Both the position numbers and the translations under genes were made by a program. Of a stretch of 64,000 nt of DNA, positions 28,453-38,258 are shown one piece after another. This stretch comes from Tsukamurella sp. PLM1. GTDB lineage: Bacteria; Actinomycetota; Actinomycetes; Mycobacteriales; Mycobacteriaceae. Positions within the stretch are counted from its first letter, which is position 1. Each line of letters opens with the position of its first letter. The notes below the pieces were generated by a model. It did no database searches. It was not told the origin of the DNA and saw nothing but the letters and a program-made list of their open reading frames with translations. The stretch covers positions 1,054,001-1,118,000 of the forward strand of contig NZ_AP025688.1 in the NCBI RefSeq assembly GCF_023168325.1, read 5' to 3'.

Positions 28453-29325
28453 ATGAACGCGAACAAGGAAATGAAGTGGCTGGTCACCGGGGCGTCGCAG
28501 GGCTTCGGCCGGTGTCTCGTCGAGGACGCACTCGGGCGCGGTGACGCCGTCACCGCGGTCGTCCGTGACGCCCGTTCGATGCGAGGGCTCGTGGACGCGC
28601 ATCCGGGCCGCCTGGACGTGGTCGAGGCGGATCTGCGCGATCGGGCGGCGGTCGAGCGGGTGGCCGCAGTGCTCGCGCAGTCGCCGATCGACGTGCTCGT
28701 CAACAACGCGGGCCGGGCGATCGCGGGCGCCGCGGAGGAGCTGTCGATGGATCTGCTTCGGGAACAACTGGAGCTGAACTTCTTCGCCGCGGCCGCGATG
28801 ACCCGGGCGGCGCTGCCGGGCATGCGGAAGCGGCGGGCGGGGACGATAGTGCAGATGAGCAGCCAGGGCGGGCGGCTGTCGTTCCCCGCCGTCGGGGCCT
28901 ACTCGGCGAGCAAGTTCGCTCTCGAGGGCTGGTCCGAGGCGCTCGCCGCCGAGGTCGCGGAGTTCGGGGTGCGGGTGCTCATCGTCGAGCCCTCGCGGTT
29001 CCGCACCGGCTTCAACACCGCGCGCTCGCTGGCGGTGACCGCGCCGTCGGAGGTGTACGGGCGGACCGTCGGGGCGGTGCAGCGCGACCTGACCGGGTCC
29101 GACGGAGCGCAGGAGGGCGACCCGGCCCGCGCCGCCCGGATCATCGGCGACCTGGTCCGAACGGCGGACGTGCCACTGCGCCTGCCGCTGGGCGCCGAAG
29201 CCGTCGAGCGTCTCACCGCGGCCTACACCGCCGGGCTCGACGGTGTGCGGCGATGGGCCGACGTGGCCCGCTCCGCAGACTATCCGGACGCGGCCGCACC
29301 GTCGCGGGCGATCCCCACCTCGTGA
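28453..29325 (+). CDS. short-chain dehydrogenase/reductase
   Basis: 290 residues, Rossmann fold. TGASQGFGRCL is the NAD(P) site, VLVNNAGRAIAG the structural motif, and the catalytic residues are Ser in VQMSSQGG and Tyr-x-x-x-Lys in YSASKFALEG. It probably prefers NADP(H), judging by VVRDARSM after the second strand. The extended C-terminus (about 60 residues) is typical of classical SDRs acting on small ketones or alcohols. ATG 28453 is fixed by the leaderless promoter. Confidence 0.88.
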   Translation: MNANKEMKWLVTGASQGFGRCLVEDALGRGDAVTAVVRDARSMRGLVDAHPGRLDVVEADLRDRAAVERVAAVLAQSPIDVLVNNAGRAIAGAAEELSMDLLREQLELNFFAAAAMTRAALPGMRKRRAGTIVQMSSQGGRLSFPAVGAYSASKFALEGWSEALAAEVAEFGVRVLIVEPSRFRTGFNTARSLAVTAPSEVYGRTVGAVQRDLTGSDGAQEGDPARAARIIGDLVRTADVPLRLPLGAEAVERLTAAYTAGLDGVRRWADVARSADYPDAAAPSRAIPTS

Positions 29326-29368
29326 GCCGCTGCGTCAGCCCTCGCTGTTGCCGGGGGAGGCGCCGTCG

Positions 29369-29926
29369 TCAATCCCGCGCGAGGGCGGCGCGCACCTGGT
29401 GGGCCACGGTGGTGTGCTCGGCGGACTCGGGGAGCGCGTCGACGGGCCACCAGCGCAGGTCGTTCGACTCCTCGCTGATCGCGAGGTCGGGCGTGCCCGA
29501 TCCGACGGCGAACGCGCGGAAACGCAGGTCCAGGTGGCGCGTCGGGACGCCGAGCGAGCACCGGATCGGGTGCGTGTGCAGGGTCAGCAGGTCCGCGTCG
29601 AGGACGAGGTCGGCGAGGCCGGACTCCTCGTGCCCCTCGCGGAGCGCGGCGGCGGCCACCGTCGAATCCGAGTCCTCGCAGTGCCCGCCCAACTGCAGCC
29701 ACTCGCCCACGCGGGGGTGGTGGGTGAGGACGACGTGCGTCCGCGTCTCGTTGAGGATCACCACCGAGGCGGTGATGTGACCGGGCACGTTGGCGCGGGC
29801 GCAGGCGTTCGGCTGGGCATCGAGGAACGCGAGCACGGTGTGGCGCAGGGCGTCGTCGCCGTCGGTGCGGGCGTCGAACCGGGCGAGGACGTCGATGGCG
29901 GAGGCGTGTAGGGAGGCGAAGGTCAC
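29369..29926 (-). CDS. NUDIX hydrolase
   Basis: 185 residues. The Nudix box is seen as GGHCEDSDSTVAAAALREGH followed by EESG, so the REGHEESG half is intact; the first Glu of the canonical GX5E is Asp here. It should hydrolyse a nucleoside diphosphate linked to another moiety. The start is GTG 29926, only 3 bases after the fbiB stop, so it is the last gene of the fbiA-fbiB transcript. Confidence 0.85.
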   Translation of the reverse strand: MTFASLHASAIDVLARFDARTDGDDALRHTVLAFLDAQPNACARANVPGHITASVVILNETRTHVVLTHHPRVGEWLQLGGHCEDSDSTVAAAALREGHEESGLADLVLDADLLTLHTHPIRCSLGVPTRHLDLRFRAFAVGSGTPDLAISEESNDLRWWPVDALPESAEHTTVAHQVRAALARD

Positions 29927-29929
29927 GGG

Positions 29930-31312
29930 CTACCTTTCGAGCAGCATCCCGCCCGGCGGGAGCGGCGGACGGGGCGCGGACAGCACGGACGGATCCGCCG
30001 GATACCCGACGGCGATCGCGCCCGCCGGCCGGTAGTCGTCCGGCAGGTCCAGGATCGTCCGCACGGTCTCGGCGGCGAAGATCGTCGAGCCCACCCAGCA
30101 ACTGCCGATACCGCGCACGGCCAGCGAGACCAGCAGCGACTGCACGGCGGCGCCGACGGCGACGGTGAACATCGTCTCCTCGGCCGCGGTGCGACGGGCG
30201 TCGGGATAGGCGTGGGCACCGTCGGGAACCATGAACGGGAGGAGGAGCTCCGGGGCGTCGTAGAGCAGCTGCCCGCGGCGCACGCGCTTCGCGACGGATT
30301 CGGGTGTGCGCCCGTCGCCGGAGAGGTCCGCGGCCCACTGGTCCTTCATGGCGTCCAGCAGTGCCGTGCGGCGTTCCGCGTCGCGTACCCACACGAACCG
30401 CACCGGGTGCGTGTGATGCGGCGCAGGGGCCGTCAGGGCCTCCGCGACGGCGTCCCGAACATCGTCCTCGGGCACTGGCTCGTCCGCGAACGCGCGGACC
30501 GAGCGGCGCACGAGCAGCGCCTGGCGGCGCGCGAGTTCGACGCCGGTGTGGAACAGGTCGTCCTCGCCGGGGCGCACGAGGCCTCGCGCCGTCGCGAGCG
30601 GGGAGCCGGGATCCGGTGTGCGGACGGCGAATCCCCGCACCACCGCGACGGGCACGCCGCCCAGCTTGCCCTTCACGAGATCCGCGGCGGCGGCCAGTTC
30701 GTCGGCGACGGCGATCTCGGTGACCACCAGATCGTTGCCGTAGGCGTCCACGGCGCCGACGTACCCGTGCAGCACCTCCATGCCGGCGGCGCCGATCGCG
30801 GCGTCGGTCTGGCCGGTGCGCCAGGCGCGGCCCATCGTGTCGGTGACGAGCACCGCGACGTCCACGCCAAGTCGGTCCCGCAGCCCGGCGCGCACCGCGG
30901 CGGCGCCCGCGTCCGGATCCTCGGGCAGCAGGGCGACGGTGTTCGACGCGACGTTCGACGCGTCGACGCCCGAGGCCGCCTGCACGATGCCCAGCTTGTT
31001 CTCGGTGATCCACGTACGGCCCTTGGTGGCCAGCACGCGCACGGACTCCTCGGCGATCAGCCTGCGCCGGAACGCGTCCCGCTCCTCGGGGTCCGACGGC
31101 GCGGCGAGCACGCGGCCCTCCGCCTTGGAGAAGACCTTCGAAGTGATCACCACGACGTCGCCGTCCGCGAGCCAGGGGGCGGCGTCGGCGACGAGGGCGC
31201 CGACGTCGTCGCCCTCCGTCACCTCGGGGATGCCGAAGACCGGCAGGATCTCCAGCGACGGTGCGCCGTGGTCGCGCTCCGGCCGCGGGGTTCCGGCGGC
31301 GGCGCCGGTCAC
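29930..31312 (-). CDS. fbiB: F420-0:gamma-glutamyl ligase / nitroreductase fusion FbiB
   Basis: 460 residues. The N-terminal half (about 20-250) is the CofE ligase that adds glutamates to F420-0 ([36 protein letters not shown]). The C-terminal half (about 265-455) is an FMN nitroreductase-like domain ([34 protein letters not shown]) that reduces dehydro-F420-0 in mycobacteria. GTG 31312 overlaps the fbiA stop (GTGA). The frame is intact. Confidence 0.94.
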   Translation of the reverse strand: MTGAAAGTPRPERDHGAPSLEILPVFGIPEVTEGDDVGALVADAAPWLADGDVVVITSKVFSKAEGRVLAAPSDPEERDAFRRRLIAEESVRVLATKGRTWITENKLGIVQAASGVDASNVASNTVALLPEDPDAGAAAVRAGLRDRLGVDVAVLVTDTMGRAWRTGQTDAAIGAAGMEVLHGYVGAVDAYGNDLVVTEIAVADELAAAADLVKGKLGGVPVAVVRGFAVRTPDPGSPLATARGLVRPGEDDLFHTGVELARRQALLVRRSVRAFADEPVPEDDVRDAVAEALTAPAPHHTHPVRFVWVRDAERRTALLDAMKDQWAADLSGDGRTPESVAKRVRRGQLLYDAPELLLPFMVPDGAHAYPDARRTAAEETMFTVAVGAAVQSLLVSLAVRGIGSCWVGSTIFAAETVRTILDLPDDYRPAGAIAVGYPADPSVLSAPRPPLPPGGMLLER

Positions 31313-32337
31313 AGGCCCACCAACTCGAGGCCGGCGTCGATCATGGCCGCGGTGGCCTGCGGCGAACTCATCAGCAGGGGCACGGCCGCGACATCGAGGC
31401 CGTCGATCGCGACGCCGGCGTCCTCCTCGGCCACGAGCCAGCCGTCGAGGATCCCGTTGCCGCTGCGCGCGCCGAAGTGTTCGCCGATGGCGCGGGCGCT
31501 GGTCTCGACGCCCAGCACCTCGAGACAGCGATCGGCCATGCCGCGCAGGGGCGCGCCGCCGATCACGGGGGAGACGCCGACGACCTTGGCCTTCGTCGTG
31601 CGCAGCGCGGCGCGGACGCCGCCGACGGACAGGATCGCGCCGATCGACACCACGGGGTTCGACGGCGCGAGGAAGACCACGTCGGCGTCCTCGATCGCGG
31701 CGAGCGCGGCGCGGGTGGCCTGGGCCTTCCCGGCCCCGGCACCGTCGGTGCCGCCACCCACCTGGGCGAAGCCGAAGGTCTCCACGTCGGCGCGGTAGCG
31801 GACCCACCACTCCTGGAAATGCACGGCCTTCTTCGCGCCGTCGCCGGACTCCGGGTCCGCGATGACCACGTGCGTCTCGTGCCGCATGTCCGTGACCGGC
31901 ACGAGCCGGACGCCGGGCCGCCAGCGGTTGCACAGCGCTGCCGTCACGTCGGTGAGCGGGAAGCCGGAGGACAGCATCTGCGTGCGGATCAGGTGCGTGG
32001 CGAGGTCGCGGTCGCCGAGCCCGAACCAGTCCGGATCGGCGCCGTACTTCGCCAGTTCCTCCTTGGCGTTCCAGGTCTCGTTGCGGTGGCCCCAGCCGCG
32101 CTCGGTGTCGATCCCGCCGCCCAGGGTGTACATGCACGTGTCCAAGTCCGGGCAGATGCGGACGCCGTGCATCCACGCGTCGTCGCCCACGTTGACGACC
32201 GCTGTGACCGAATTCTCACGGGCGCCTTCCGACGGTGTGTCCTCTCGCTCGGGAAACTCCGTCGCGCCGAAGCGTTCTCGCGCGCCCTCCAGGAATCGTG
32301 CACCGCCGACACCGCCCACCAGCACCGTCACCTTCAC
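31309..32337 (-). CDS. fbiA: FbiA, phosphoenolpyruvyl/2-phospholactyl transferase of F420 synthesis
   Basis: 342 residues. CofD-family enzyme that joins the EPPG/LPPG donor to [17 protein letters not shown] is the nucleotide-binding start; [28 protein letters not shown] and [14 protein letters not shown] are family motifs. The start GTG 32337 lies 7 bases after a TACGCT box (32345-32350), hence leaderless. With fbiB and fbiC in the same window, all three F420 genes are within about 27 kb. Divergent from whiB2, as in M. tuberculosis. Confidence 0.94.
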   Translation of the reverse strand: MKVTVLVGGVGGARFLEGARERFGATEFPEREDTPSEGARENSVTAVVNVGDDAWMHGVRICPDLDTCMYTLGGGIDTERGWGHRNETWNAKEELAKYGADPDWFGLGDRDLATHLIRTQMLSSGFPLTDVTAALCNRWRPGVRLVPVTDMRHETHVVIADPESGDGAKKAVHFQEWWVRYRADVETFGFAQVGGGTDGAGAGKAQATRAALAAIEDADVVFLAPSNPVVSIGAILSVGGVRAALRTTKAKVVGVSPVIGGAPLRGMADRCLEVLGVETSARAIGEHFGARSGNGILDGWLVAEEDAGVAIDGLDVAAVPLLMSSPQATAAMIDAGLELVGL

Positions 32338-32721
32338 GACCACGAGCGTAATGGGCGTCGGCGAGTCGCGTGGCCGACGGGTCCCGGCATCCGATCCGGC
32401 ATCGGATCCGGCTCTCGAGGGGCTACGAAGCGTTGGTCGTCGCGCCGCCCGAGTGGCATGATGAAAGGCGACCCGAGCGCGTCGCCGCCGGGCCAGCGGC
32501 TGTTGCGCGATGTGAGATGAATCACCTCTCAACCTCGTGTCGAGCCCTCCGATCCGACTCTCCAGGTGGTATTAGCTAATTTTGCAGTTCAGCTTGACGT
32601 GGCGGCTCTGTGCGTGTGTAATCACAACCGTGTCATTCACTGCGGCGCGATCGAGCGTCGACCGGCACATCACCATCGAAAGACCATCGAACACCACGAA
32701 AGCAACGAGGGAGGCGGGCCG
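32338..32721. other. 384-base intergenic region between fbiA and whiB2
   Basis: Holds the leaderless fbiA -10 box at 32345-32350, a small dyad ATCCGAT/ATCGGAT at 32389-32407, the whiB2 promoter at 32594-32622 and a leader of about 93 bases with an AGGGAGGC ribosome binding site. No open frame in it looks like a gene. Confidence 0.6.
32594..32622 (+). promoter_or_regulatory. whiB2 sigma-70-type promoter
   Basis: TTGACG at 32594-32599, a 17-base spacer, TGTAAT at 32617-32622; transcription would start near 32629. Confidence 0.65.
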
Positions 32722-33048
32722 ATGACGATCGACGCTCATCGTGAACCGTTCGGAAGCTTCTCCGGTGGGTCCGGCCGTGCGCATCTTTCTCTGGTGTCCA
32801 CGGGTTTCGAGGAACTCTACGAGGCCGTCGAGGATCAGTGGCAGGACCGTGCGCTGTGCTCGCAGACCGATCCGGAGGCGTTCTTCCCCGAGAAGGGCGG
32901 CTCGACCCGCGAGGCCAAGCGCATCTGCCTGGGCTGCGAGGTGCGCAACGAGTGCCTCGAGTACGCCCTGGCCAAGGACGAGCGCTTCGGTATCTGGGGC
33001 GGTCTGTCCGAGCGTGAGCGGCGGAAGCTCAAGCGCGGCATCGTCTGA
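32722..33048 (+). CDS. whiB2: WhiB-family regulator WhiB2 (WhmD)
   Basis: 108 residues. Four Cys ligate a [4Fe-4S] cluster: RALCSQTDPEAFFPEKGG, ICLGC and NEC. The turn GIWGGLSERERRKLKRG is the WhiB G[VI]WGG motif plus basic tail that contacts DNA and the principal sigma factor. WhiB2/WhmD controls septation in mycobacteria. ATG 32722 is chosen because AGGGAGGC precedes it; an upstream in-frame extension to 32566 looks non-coding. Its neighbours (fbiA on one side, DUF3499 and manB on the other) match Rv3257c-Rv3261. Confidence 0.94.
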   Translation: MTIDAHREPFGSFSGGSGRAHLSLVSTGFEELYEAVEDQWQDRALCSQTDPEAFFPEKGGSTREAKRICLGCEVRNECLEYALAKDERFGIWGGLSERERRKLKRGIV

Positions 33049-33062
33049 TGTCCCGATAACGA

Positions 33063-33563
33063 CTACAGCGAGTCCGGTCCCGAGAGCAGTGTCTCCTCGG
33101 TGACCCCGAGGTAATCGCTGATCTGGTGAACCAGGATCGCGAGGATCTCCTCGAGCAGGTCGGCCTCCGACTTCGCGCGCCGCTGCAGTGGCCGCCGGAA
33201 CAGGATCAGGCGGGCCCGGGTCCGGTTCCCCCGGCGGTCGATACCCACCGGCACCATCCGGGCCAGCGGGATCGGGCCGTCCGCCTCCACCTCGTCCGGC
33301 CAGGAGACGGTGTCCGGGTCGTGCGGCAGGATGCCGGGTACGTCGTCGACGGCGATGTCGAGGTCTGCGAGCCGTTCGTGCCACAGCGAGTCGATCTCCG
33401 CGAACGCGTCGAGGACGACCTCGTCGAAATCCTGTGTCCGCGTGCGGTGCGCGGGAAGGTCACGCGGGACCAACGGACCGCGCAAGCCGCGCTCCCGGCG
33501 ATCTCTGGCTGCGCGCCGCCGCAGGCGCGCGCCACTGTCCCGTGACCCTCTCCGAGTTCTCAT
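33063..33563 (-). CDS. zincin-like metallopeptidase-family protein (Rv3259-like)
   Basis: 166 residues. A basic N-terminus of about 40 residues precedes a zincin-like domain (FDEVVLDAFAEIDSLWHERL, then GIDRRGNRTRARLILFRRPL). Where the family has His-Glu-x-x-His this copy shows HQISD (in ILVHQISDYLGV), so the zinc site looks incomplete. Start ATG 33563, with GAGAGG upstream. Convergent with whiB2 across 14 bases. Role unknown. Confidence 0.7.
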   Translation of the reverse strand: MRTRRGSRDSGARLRRRAARDRRERGLRGPLVPRDLPAHRTRTQDFDEVVLDAFAEIDSLWHERLADLDIAVDDVPGILPHDPDTVSWPDEVEADGPIPLARMVPVGIDRRGNRTRARLILFRRPLQRRAKSEADLLEEILAILVHQISDYLGVTEETLLSGPDSL

Positions 33564-33664
33564 GGTCCTCTCAGTGTAAGCGGCGGAGCGTAGCCGGGGC
33601 CGCCGCGCACCGTCGTGCGGTGTGTCGGGAGCGCCGCGCCGGAGCCACGGGTTACCCTTTTGTC

Positions 33665-34147
33665 GTGAACTCCGTCCGTCAGTGCTGCCGCCCCGGCTGC
33701 AGGAACCACGCCGTGGCGACGCTGACGTTCGACTACCGCCAGTCGATCGCCGTCCTGGGCCCGTTGGGAACCACGAGTGAACCCCACTCGTGGGACCTCT
33801 GTGAGTTCCACGCCGGCCGTATGACCGCGCCCCGCGGGTGGGAGATGCTCCGCAACCTGCCCGCGTACAGCGCCGCCGCCGTGGGCAACACCGCCCTCGA
33901 CGACGACCTGACGGCGCTGGCCGACACCGTCCGCGAGCGTGCCGCCCAGGCGGCGCCCGAGCCGGCCCCGCGCGAGCCGGGCCCCGTCCGCTCGCTGCCG
34001 CCGATCGGCGCCATGCGACCGGTGCACGACGGCTTCCCCGGGCCGCAGGCCGCGCCGCCGGCGCAGCCCGGCTCGTCCGGGCCCAAGCACGCCGCGCGCA
34101 CCGGTCGGCGCGGCCACCTACGGGTGCTGCCGGACCCGGTCGACTGA
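33665..34147 (+). CDS. DUF3499 protein, zinc-ribbon-like (Rv3258c-like)
   Basis: 160 residues. CCRPGC near the N-terminus and DLCEFHAGR form a CxxxC...CxxH set that could bind zinc; SYDYR-like TFDYRQSIAVLGPL lies between. The C-terminal 60 residues are Pro/Ala-rich and low complexity. GTG 33665 follows a TACCCT box (33653-33658) by 6 bases, so the transcript is probably leaderless. Conserved beside whiB2 and manB in Mycobacteriales; function unknown. Confidence 0.82.
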   Translation: MNSVRQCCRPGCRNHAVATLTFDYRQSIAVLGPLGTTSEPHSWDLCEFHAGRMTAPRGWEMLRNLPAYSAAAVGNTALDDDLTALADTVRERAAQAAPEPAPREPGPVRSLPPIGAMRPVHDGFPGPQAAPPAQPGSSGPKHAARTGRRGHLRVLPDPVD

Positions 34148-34274
34148 GAGTCCGCCGAGAGTCCACCCCATTCCGGTGCCGGATACCCGATTCCGGACAC
34201 GGTGCCGATAGGGTGGGGCGTTGTTCTACGGGCTCCGACGGTGCCCGGTCCGGTTCACGAGGAGGTCGTCGGGC

Positions 34275-35645
34275 GTGGTTCGAGCGCTGGAGTCGGTGCA
34301 GGCTGTCATCAAGGCGTACGACGTGCGCGGCCTGGTCGGCGAGCAGATCGACGAGGATTTCGTCCGCGACGTGGGCGCCGCCTTCGGCGCGCTGATCCGC
34401 GGGGAGGGCGCGACGGACGCCGTCGTCGGTCACGACATGCGGGACTCGTCGCCGGCGCTGTCCGCGGCGTTCGCGGCGGGGGTGACGGCCCAGGGGGTGA
34501 ACGTCGTCCTCATCGGCCTCGCCTCCACCGACGAGCTGTACTTCGCATCGGGCCTGCTGGACCGGCCCGGCGCCATGTTCACCGCGTCGCACAACCCCGC
34601 GGCGTACAACGGCATCAAGCTGTGCCGTGCCGGTGCGAAGCCCGTGGGCCAGGAGACGGGCCTGCGGGCGATCACCGAGCAGGTGGCGAACGGCGTACCG
34701 TCGTACGACGGTGCCGCTGGCCGGGTCACCGAGCGGGACGTGCTCGATGAGTACGGGGCGTACCTGCGGAAGCTGGTCGACCTGTCGGGCTCGCGGCCGT
34801 TGCGCGTGGCCGTGGACGCCGGCAACGGGATGGGCGGGTTCACGGTGCCGTCGGTGCTCGGCCCCGTCGAGGAGCTGGACGTGCGGGCGCTGTACTTCGA
34901 GCTCGACGGTGAGTTCCCCAACCACGAGGCCAACCCGCTCGACCCGAAGAACCTCGTCGACCTGCAGAGGTTCGTCGTCGAGCAGGGTGCCGACATCGGC
35001 CTCGCGTTCGACGGCGATGCCGACCGCTGCTTCGTGGTGGACGAGAACGGCGATCCCGTGTCGCCGTCGGCGGTGACGGCGTTGGTCGCCGAACGCGAGC
35101 TCGCCAAGCACCCCGGCGCCACGGTGATCCACAATCTGATCACGTCCAAGGCGGTCCCGGAGATCATCGAGGAGAACGGCGGGACGCCCGTGCGCACGCG
35201 GGTCGGTCACTCCTTCATCAAGGCGCGGATGGCCGAGACCGGTGCGGTGTTCGGCGGCGAGCACTCAGCGCACTACTATTTCCGCGAGTTCTGGGGCGCC
35301 GACTCGGGCATGCTGGCCGCGATGCACGTCCTGGCCGCCCTCGGCGAGCAGCAGGCGCCGCTGTCAGAACTGATGGGCGGGTACGACAGGTACGCGGCAT
35401 CCGGCGAGATCAACTCGACGGTGGCCGACCAGGCCGAGCGCACGCGGGCCGTCCTCGATGCTTTCGCAGACGAAATCGAGAGCACCGATGAACTGGACGG
35501 CGTGACGGTACAGTTGCTTTCGGGCGCCTGGTTCAATCTGCGCGCCTCCAACACCGAGCCGCTGCTCCGGCTGAACGTCGAGGCCGCGACGCCGGACGAG
35601 GTGCGTGCGCTGACGACGAGGATCCTGGCGATCGTACGTGCCTGA
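34275..35645 (+). CDS. manB: phosphomannomutase/phosphoglucomutase ManB (PmmA)
   Basis: 456 residues; interconverts mannose-6-phosphate and mannose-1-phosphate for GDP-mannose and thus PIM, lipomannan and glycoprotein synthesis. The four phosphohexomutase domains are clear: KAYDVRGLVGEQID start, catalytic Ser in TASHNPAAYNGIK, metal loop DGDADRCF, and sugar loop GGEHSAHY, ending with the phosphate loop RASNTEPLLR. GTG 34275 with AGGAGG upstream. Frame intact. Followed by the TobH-like gene and manA as in Rv3257c-Rv3255c. Confidence 0.93.
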   Translation: MVRALESVQAVIKAYDVRGLVGEQIDEDFVRDVGAAFGALIRGEGATDAVVGHDMRDSSPALSAAFAAGVTAQGVNVVLIGLASTDELYFASGLLDRPGAMFTASHNPAAYNGIKLCRAGAKPVGQETGLRAITEQVANGVPSYDGAAGRVTERDVLDEYGAYLRKLVDLSGSRPLRVAVDAGNGMGGFTVPSVLGPVEELDVRALYFELDGEFPNHEANPLDPKNLVDLQRFVVEQGADIGLAFDGDADRCFVVDENGDPVSPSAVTALVAERELAKHPGATVIHNLITSKAVPEIIEENGGTPVRTRVGHSFIKARMAETGAVFGGEHSAHYYFREFWGADSGMLAAMHVLAALGEQQAPLSELMGGYDRYAASGEINSTVADQAERTRAVLDAFADEIESTDELDGVTVQLLSGAWFNLRASNTEPLLRLNVEAATPDEVRALTTRILAIVRA

Positions 35646-35679
35646 ACGCGATTCGCGCGCAGGTGGACGGGAGGGAACC

Positions 35680-36784
35680 GTGACCGAGGTTGCCGATCTG
35701 GACGATCCGGCGGGTCTGATCGCGGCCGATGTCGGCGGGCATCTCCGCGCGGCGGCGCTCGCGGGCGCGCAGGTGCGCGCCGTGGCCACCGCCGTCGATG
35801 AGGGCGCGCTGGACGAGCTGGATTCCGTGACGCCGCGGGCTGTCGTCGTGGTCTGCGGGGCCGGGCCCGCGGCTGCCGCCGCCGGGTTCGTCGAGGCACT
35901 CACCGCGGGCCGACTCGACGTCCCGCTGGTCCGGTCGACGGAGCTGCCGCCGTGGGTGGGCGCGCTCGACGTGGTGGTCGTGTGCGGCTTCGACGCCGGG
36001 GATCTGGTGCTCGCGCGGGCGGTCGCCACCGCGGCGCGGCGCGGCGCGACCACGGTGGTCGTGGTGCCGATGGAGGGCCCGGTCGCCGAGGCGGCGGCGG
36101 GGCGGACCGTCGACTTGTCGCCCCGGCTGCGCGTCCCCGAACGATTCGGCTTCGTCGGCGTGGCCGCGGCGTTGCTCGCGGTCCTCGGGCGCCTGGCCGG
36201 CACGGACCGCGCCGCCGCCCCGGGGGAGGGGTTCCTGTTCAGGCTCGCCGAGACGCTCGACGACGAGGCCGTGCGCGGCGCTCCTGACCGTGGCATCGAC
36301 TCCAATCCGGCGAAGCGGCTCGCGGCGCGGATGACTGGCCGCCGGGTGGCGCTGACCGCCGATACCGCGGCCGGTCTGGCGGTGGCGGAACACGCCGCGT
36401 CGCAGGCGCTCACGCTGGGCGGGCAGGTCGTCGCCGCGGTCGGCCTGGCCGACGTCGAACTCGCCGTGCCGGAGTTGGCCGCGGCACCGTCGGGCGGGGC
36501 GCTCGGCACCGACCCCGTGGACCCGCTGTTCCACGACCCGTTCCTCGACGGCCCGGCGGCGCAGACACCGCTGCGCGTGCTGGTCCTGACCGCGGAGGAA
36601 CGCGCGCCGATGGTCCGGGCCCGGCTGCGCGCGCTGCCCGACGTGGACGCCCTGCCGGTCGACGAGGACGCGGAGCCCCGCTCGCCCGAATCCGAGGGGC
36701 CGCGGGCGGACGCGCTGGACCTCGGCGCTGGCGGTACGGTTCGATCTCGCGTCGGTGTACCGGCGCCTGACCGGGGAGGCGTGA
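35680..36784 (+). CDS. TobH-like protein with sugar-isomerase (SIS-like) features (Rv3256c-like)
   Basis: About 368 residues lying between manB and manA. It reads like a two-lobed SIS-type protein (AVVVVCGAGPAAAAAGFVEA and DVVVVCGFDAGDLVLARAVA) but no catalytic Glu/His pair is obvious. GTG 35680 is favoured by GGACGGGAGGGAA upstream; an in-frame GTG at 35638 overlaps the manB stop. Two bases are missing near 36730 (GGCGCGCTGG read as GGCGCTGG). Uncorrected, the frame runs straight into manA; corrected, it ends LAVRFDLASVYRRLTGEA at TGA 36782-36784. Confidence 0.72.
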
Positions 36785-38027
36785 TGCAGCGGATCGAGGG
36801 CGTCATCCGCCCGTACGCGTGGGGTTCGCGCACGGTTCTGGCCACGATGCAGGGCCGGACGGTGCCGTCCAACCATCCGGAGGCCGAGCTGTGGTTCGGC
36901 GCCCATCCCGCCGATCCCGCGAAACTGGGTGGCGACGATCCGGACGGCGGCGACCTGCTGTCCGCGATCGCCTCCGACCTGGACGGCCAGCTCGGGCCCG
37001 TGTGCCGGGAGGAGTTCGGCGACCGGCTGCCGTACCTGGTGAAGGTGCTGGCCGCCGACGAGCCCCTGTCCTTGCAGGCCCACCCGTCGCGGGAGCAGGC
37101 GGCGGAGGGCTTCGCCCGCGAGAACGCCGCGGGCATCCCGCTCGACGCGCCCGAGCGGAACTACCGCGACGCCGCGCACAAGCCCGAGGTCGTGATCGCG
37201 CTGAGCCGGTTCGAGGCTCTCGCCGGCTTCCGCGACCCGGCGGTCACCGTCGACCTGCTGCGGGCACTGGCCGTGCCGGAACTGGACAGCTACCTCGGTC
37301 TGCTGGCGGGACAGCCGGATTCACAGGGGCTGCGGGCGCTGGTCACCACCTGGATCACGCTGCCGCAGTCGGCCCTGGCGGAGCTGGTCCCCGCGGTCCT
37401 CGCGGGGTGCGTGCGCTACCTCAAGAGCGGCGAGACGCGGTTCCGGGCGAGGCCCGACTGGCTTTGATGCTGGGGGAGCGGTACCCGGACGACGCGGGTG
37501 TGCTCGCGGCGCTGCTGCTCAACCGGGTGGTGCTCGAGCCGGGGCAGGCGTTGTACCTGGCCGCGGGGAACCTGCACGCGTACGTGAGCGGCGCGGCCGT
37601 CGAGGTGATGGCCAACAGCGACAACGTGTTGCGCGGCGGCCTCACCCCCAAGCACGTGGACGTGCCGGAACTGCTGCGGGTGCTGGACTTCACCCCGCGC
37701 ACCGTCGGATCTGGCGCCGACGACATCCTCGGTGGGCCCGGAGGTGGTCTTCGCGACCCCCGCGCCCGAGTTCCGGGTCTCGCGGGTGCGGCTCGACGGG
37801 ACTGCGCTCAAGCGCGCGGCGTCGGTGGAGCTGGACGCGCGCGGCCCGCAGCTACTGGTGGTCACCGAGGGCACGGTGTCAGTGCGGAGTTCGGGGCGCG
37901 GTGCGGGCCGGGCGATCGACGTTCCGGCGGGCAGCGGCCTGTGGATGGCCGCATCGGATCCGGAGTCGTGGTCAGTGCCCACTCACCGGCGGCGGAGTTC
38001 TTCCGCACGCTGGTGGGCGGGCACTAG
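36784..38027 (+). CDS. manA: mannose-6-phosphate isomerase ManA
   Basis: About 414 residues; converts fructose-6-phosphate to mannose-6-phosphate, feeding ManB. Zinc/active-site motifs: HPEAELWFGAHP, LSLQAHPSREQA, HKPEVVIALSRFEAL, YLAAGNLHAYVSG and DNVLRGGLTPKHVD. ATG 36784 overlaps the preceding TGA (TGATG). Three frame breaks: a missing G near 37448 (FRAEARLALMLGERYP), a surplus G near 37728 and a missing G near 37953. Repair ends the protein SPAAEFFRTLVGGH at TAG 38025-38027. Confidence 0.9.
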
Positions 38028-38054
38028 GAGCGTGCTGAGGGCGCTCGGGCGGGA

Positions 38055-38258
38055 CTAGACGCCGCCGAGGTTCTCGTAGAAGGTCTCGGGGATGTCGAAC
38101 GTCTGCATGTTCGCCACGGCGATCGCCTCGGGCTGTGCCTTGCTGAGCACCGCGAGGGGCTTGCCGTCGCGCGTGAGCAGCACGTCGTCCCCGCCCTCGA
38201 CGATGCTGAGGAGCTGAGCGACGGTCTGGTCGGTGGTGTGCGCGAAAGTCTTGGTCAT
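38055..38258 (-). CDS. Phd/YefM-type antitoxin, without a visible toxin
   Basis: 67 residues. TVAQLLSIVEGGDDVLLTRD then GKPLAVLSKAQPEAIA is the Phd/YefM fold, in which the N-terminus binds operator DNA and the C-terminus a toxin. ATG 38258 follows a TACCGT box (38266-38271) by 7 bases on the minus strand. No RelE/Doc/PIN frame flanks it: manA is on one side and a 203-base gap on the other. A GTGTTAC...GTAACAC dyad lies just upstream. Confidence 0.7.
   Translation of the reverse strand: MTKTFAHTTDQTVAQLLSIVEGGDDVLLTRDGKPLAVLSKAQPEAIAVANMQTFDIPETFYENLGGV

Noticed and set aside
32566..32721. N-termin extension of WhiB2 by 52 residues
   Set aside because: The extension covers the promoter leader, lacks a ribosome binding site and is absent from the family; ATG 32722 is well placed.
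35680..37467. A TobH-ManA fusion protein
   Set aside because: The open join depends on two missing bases near 36730; correction gives a normal stop overlapping the manA ATG, as in related operons.
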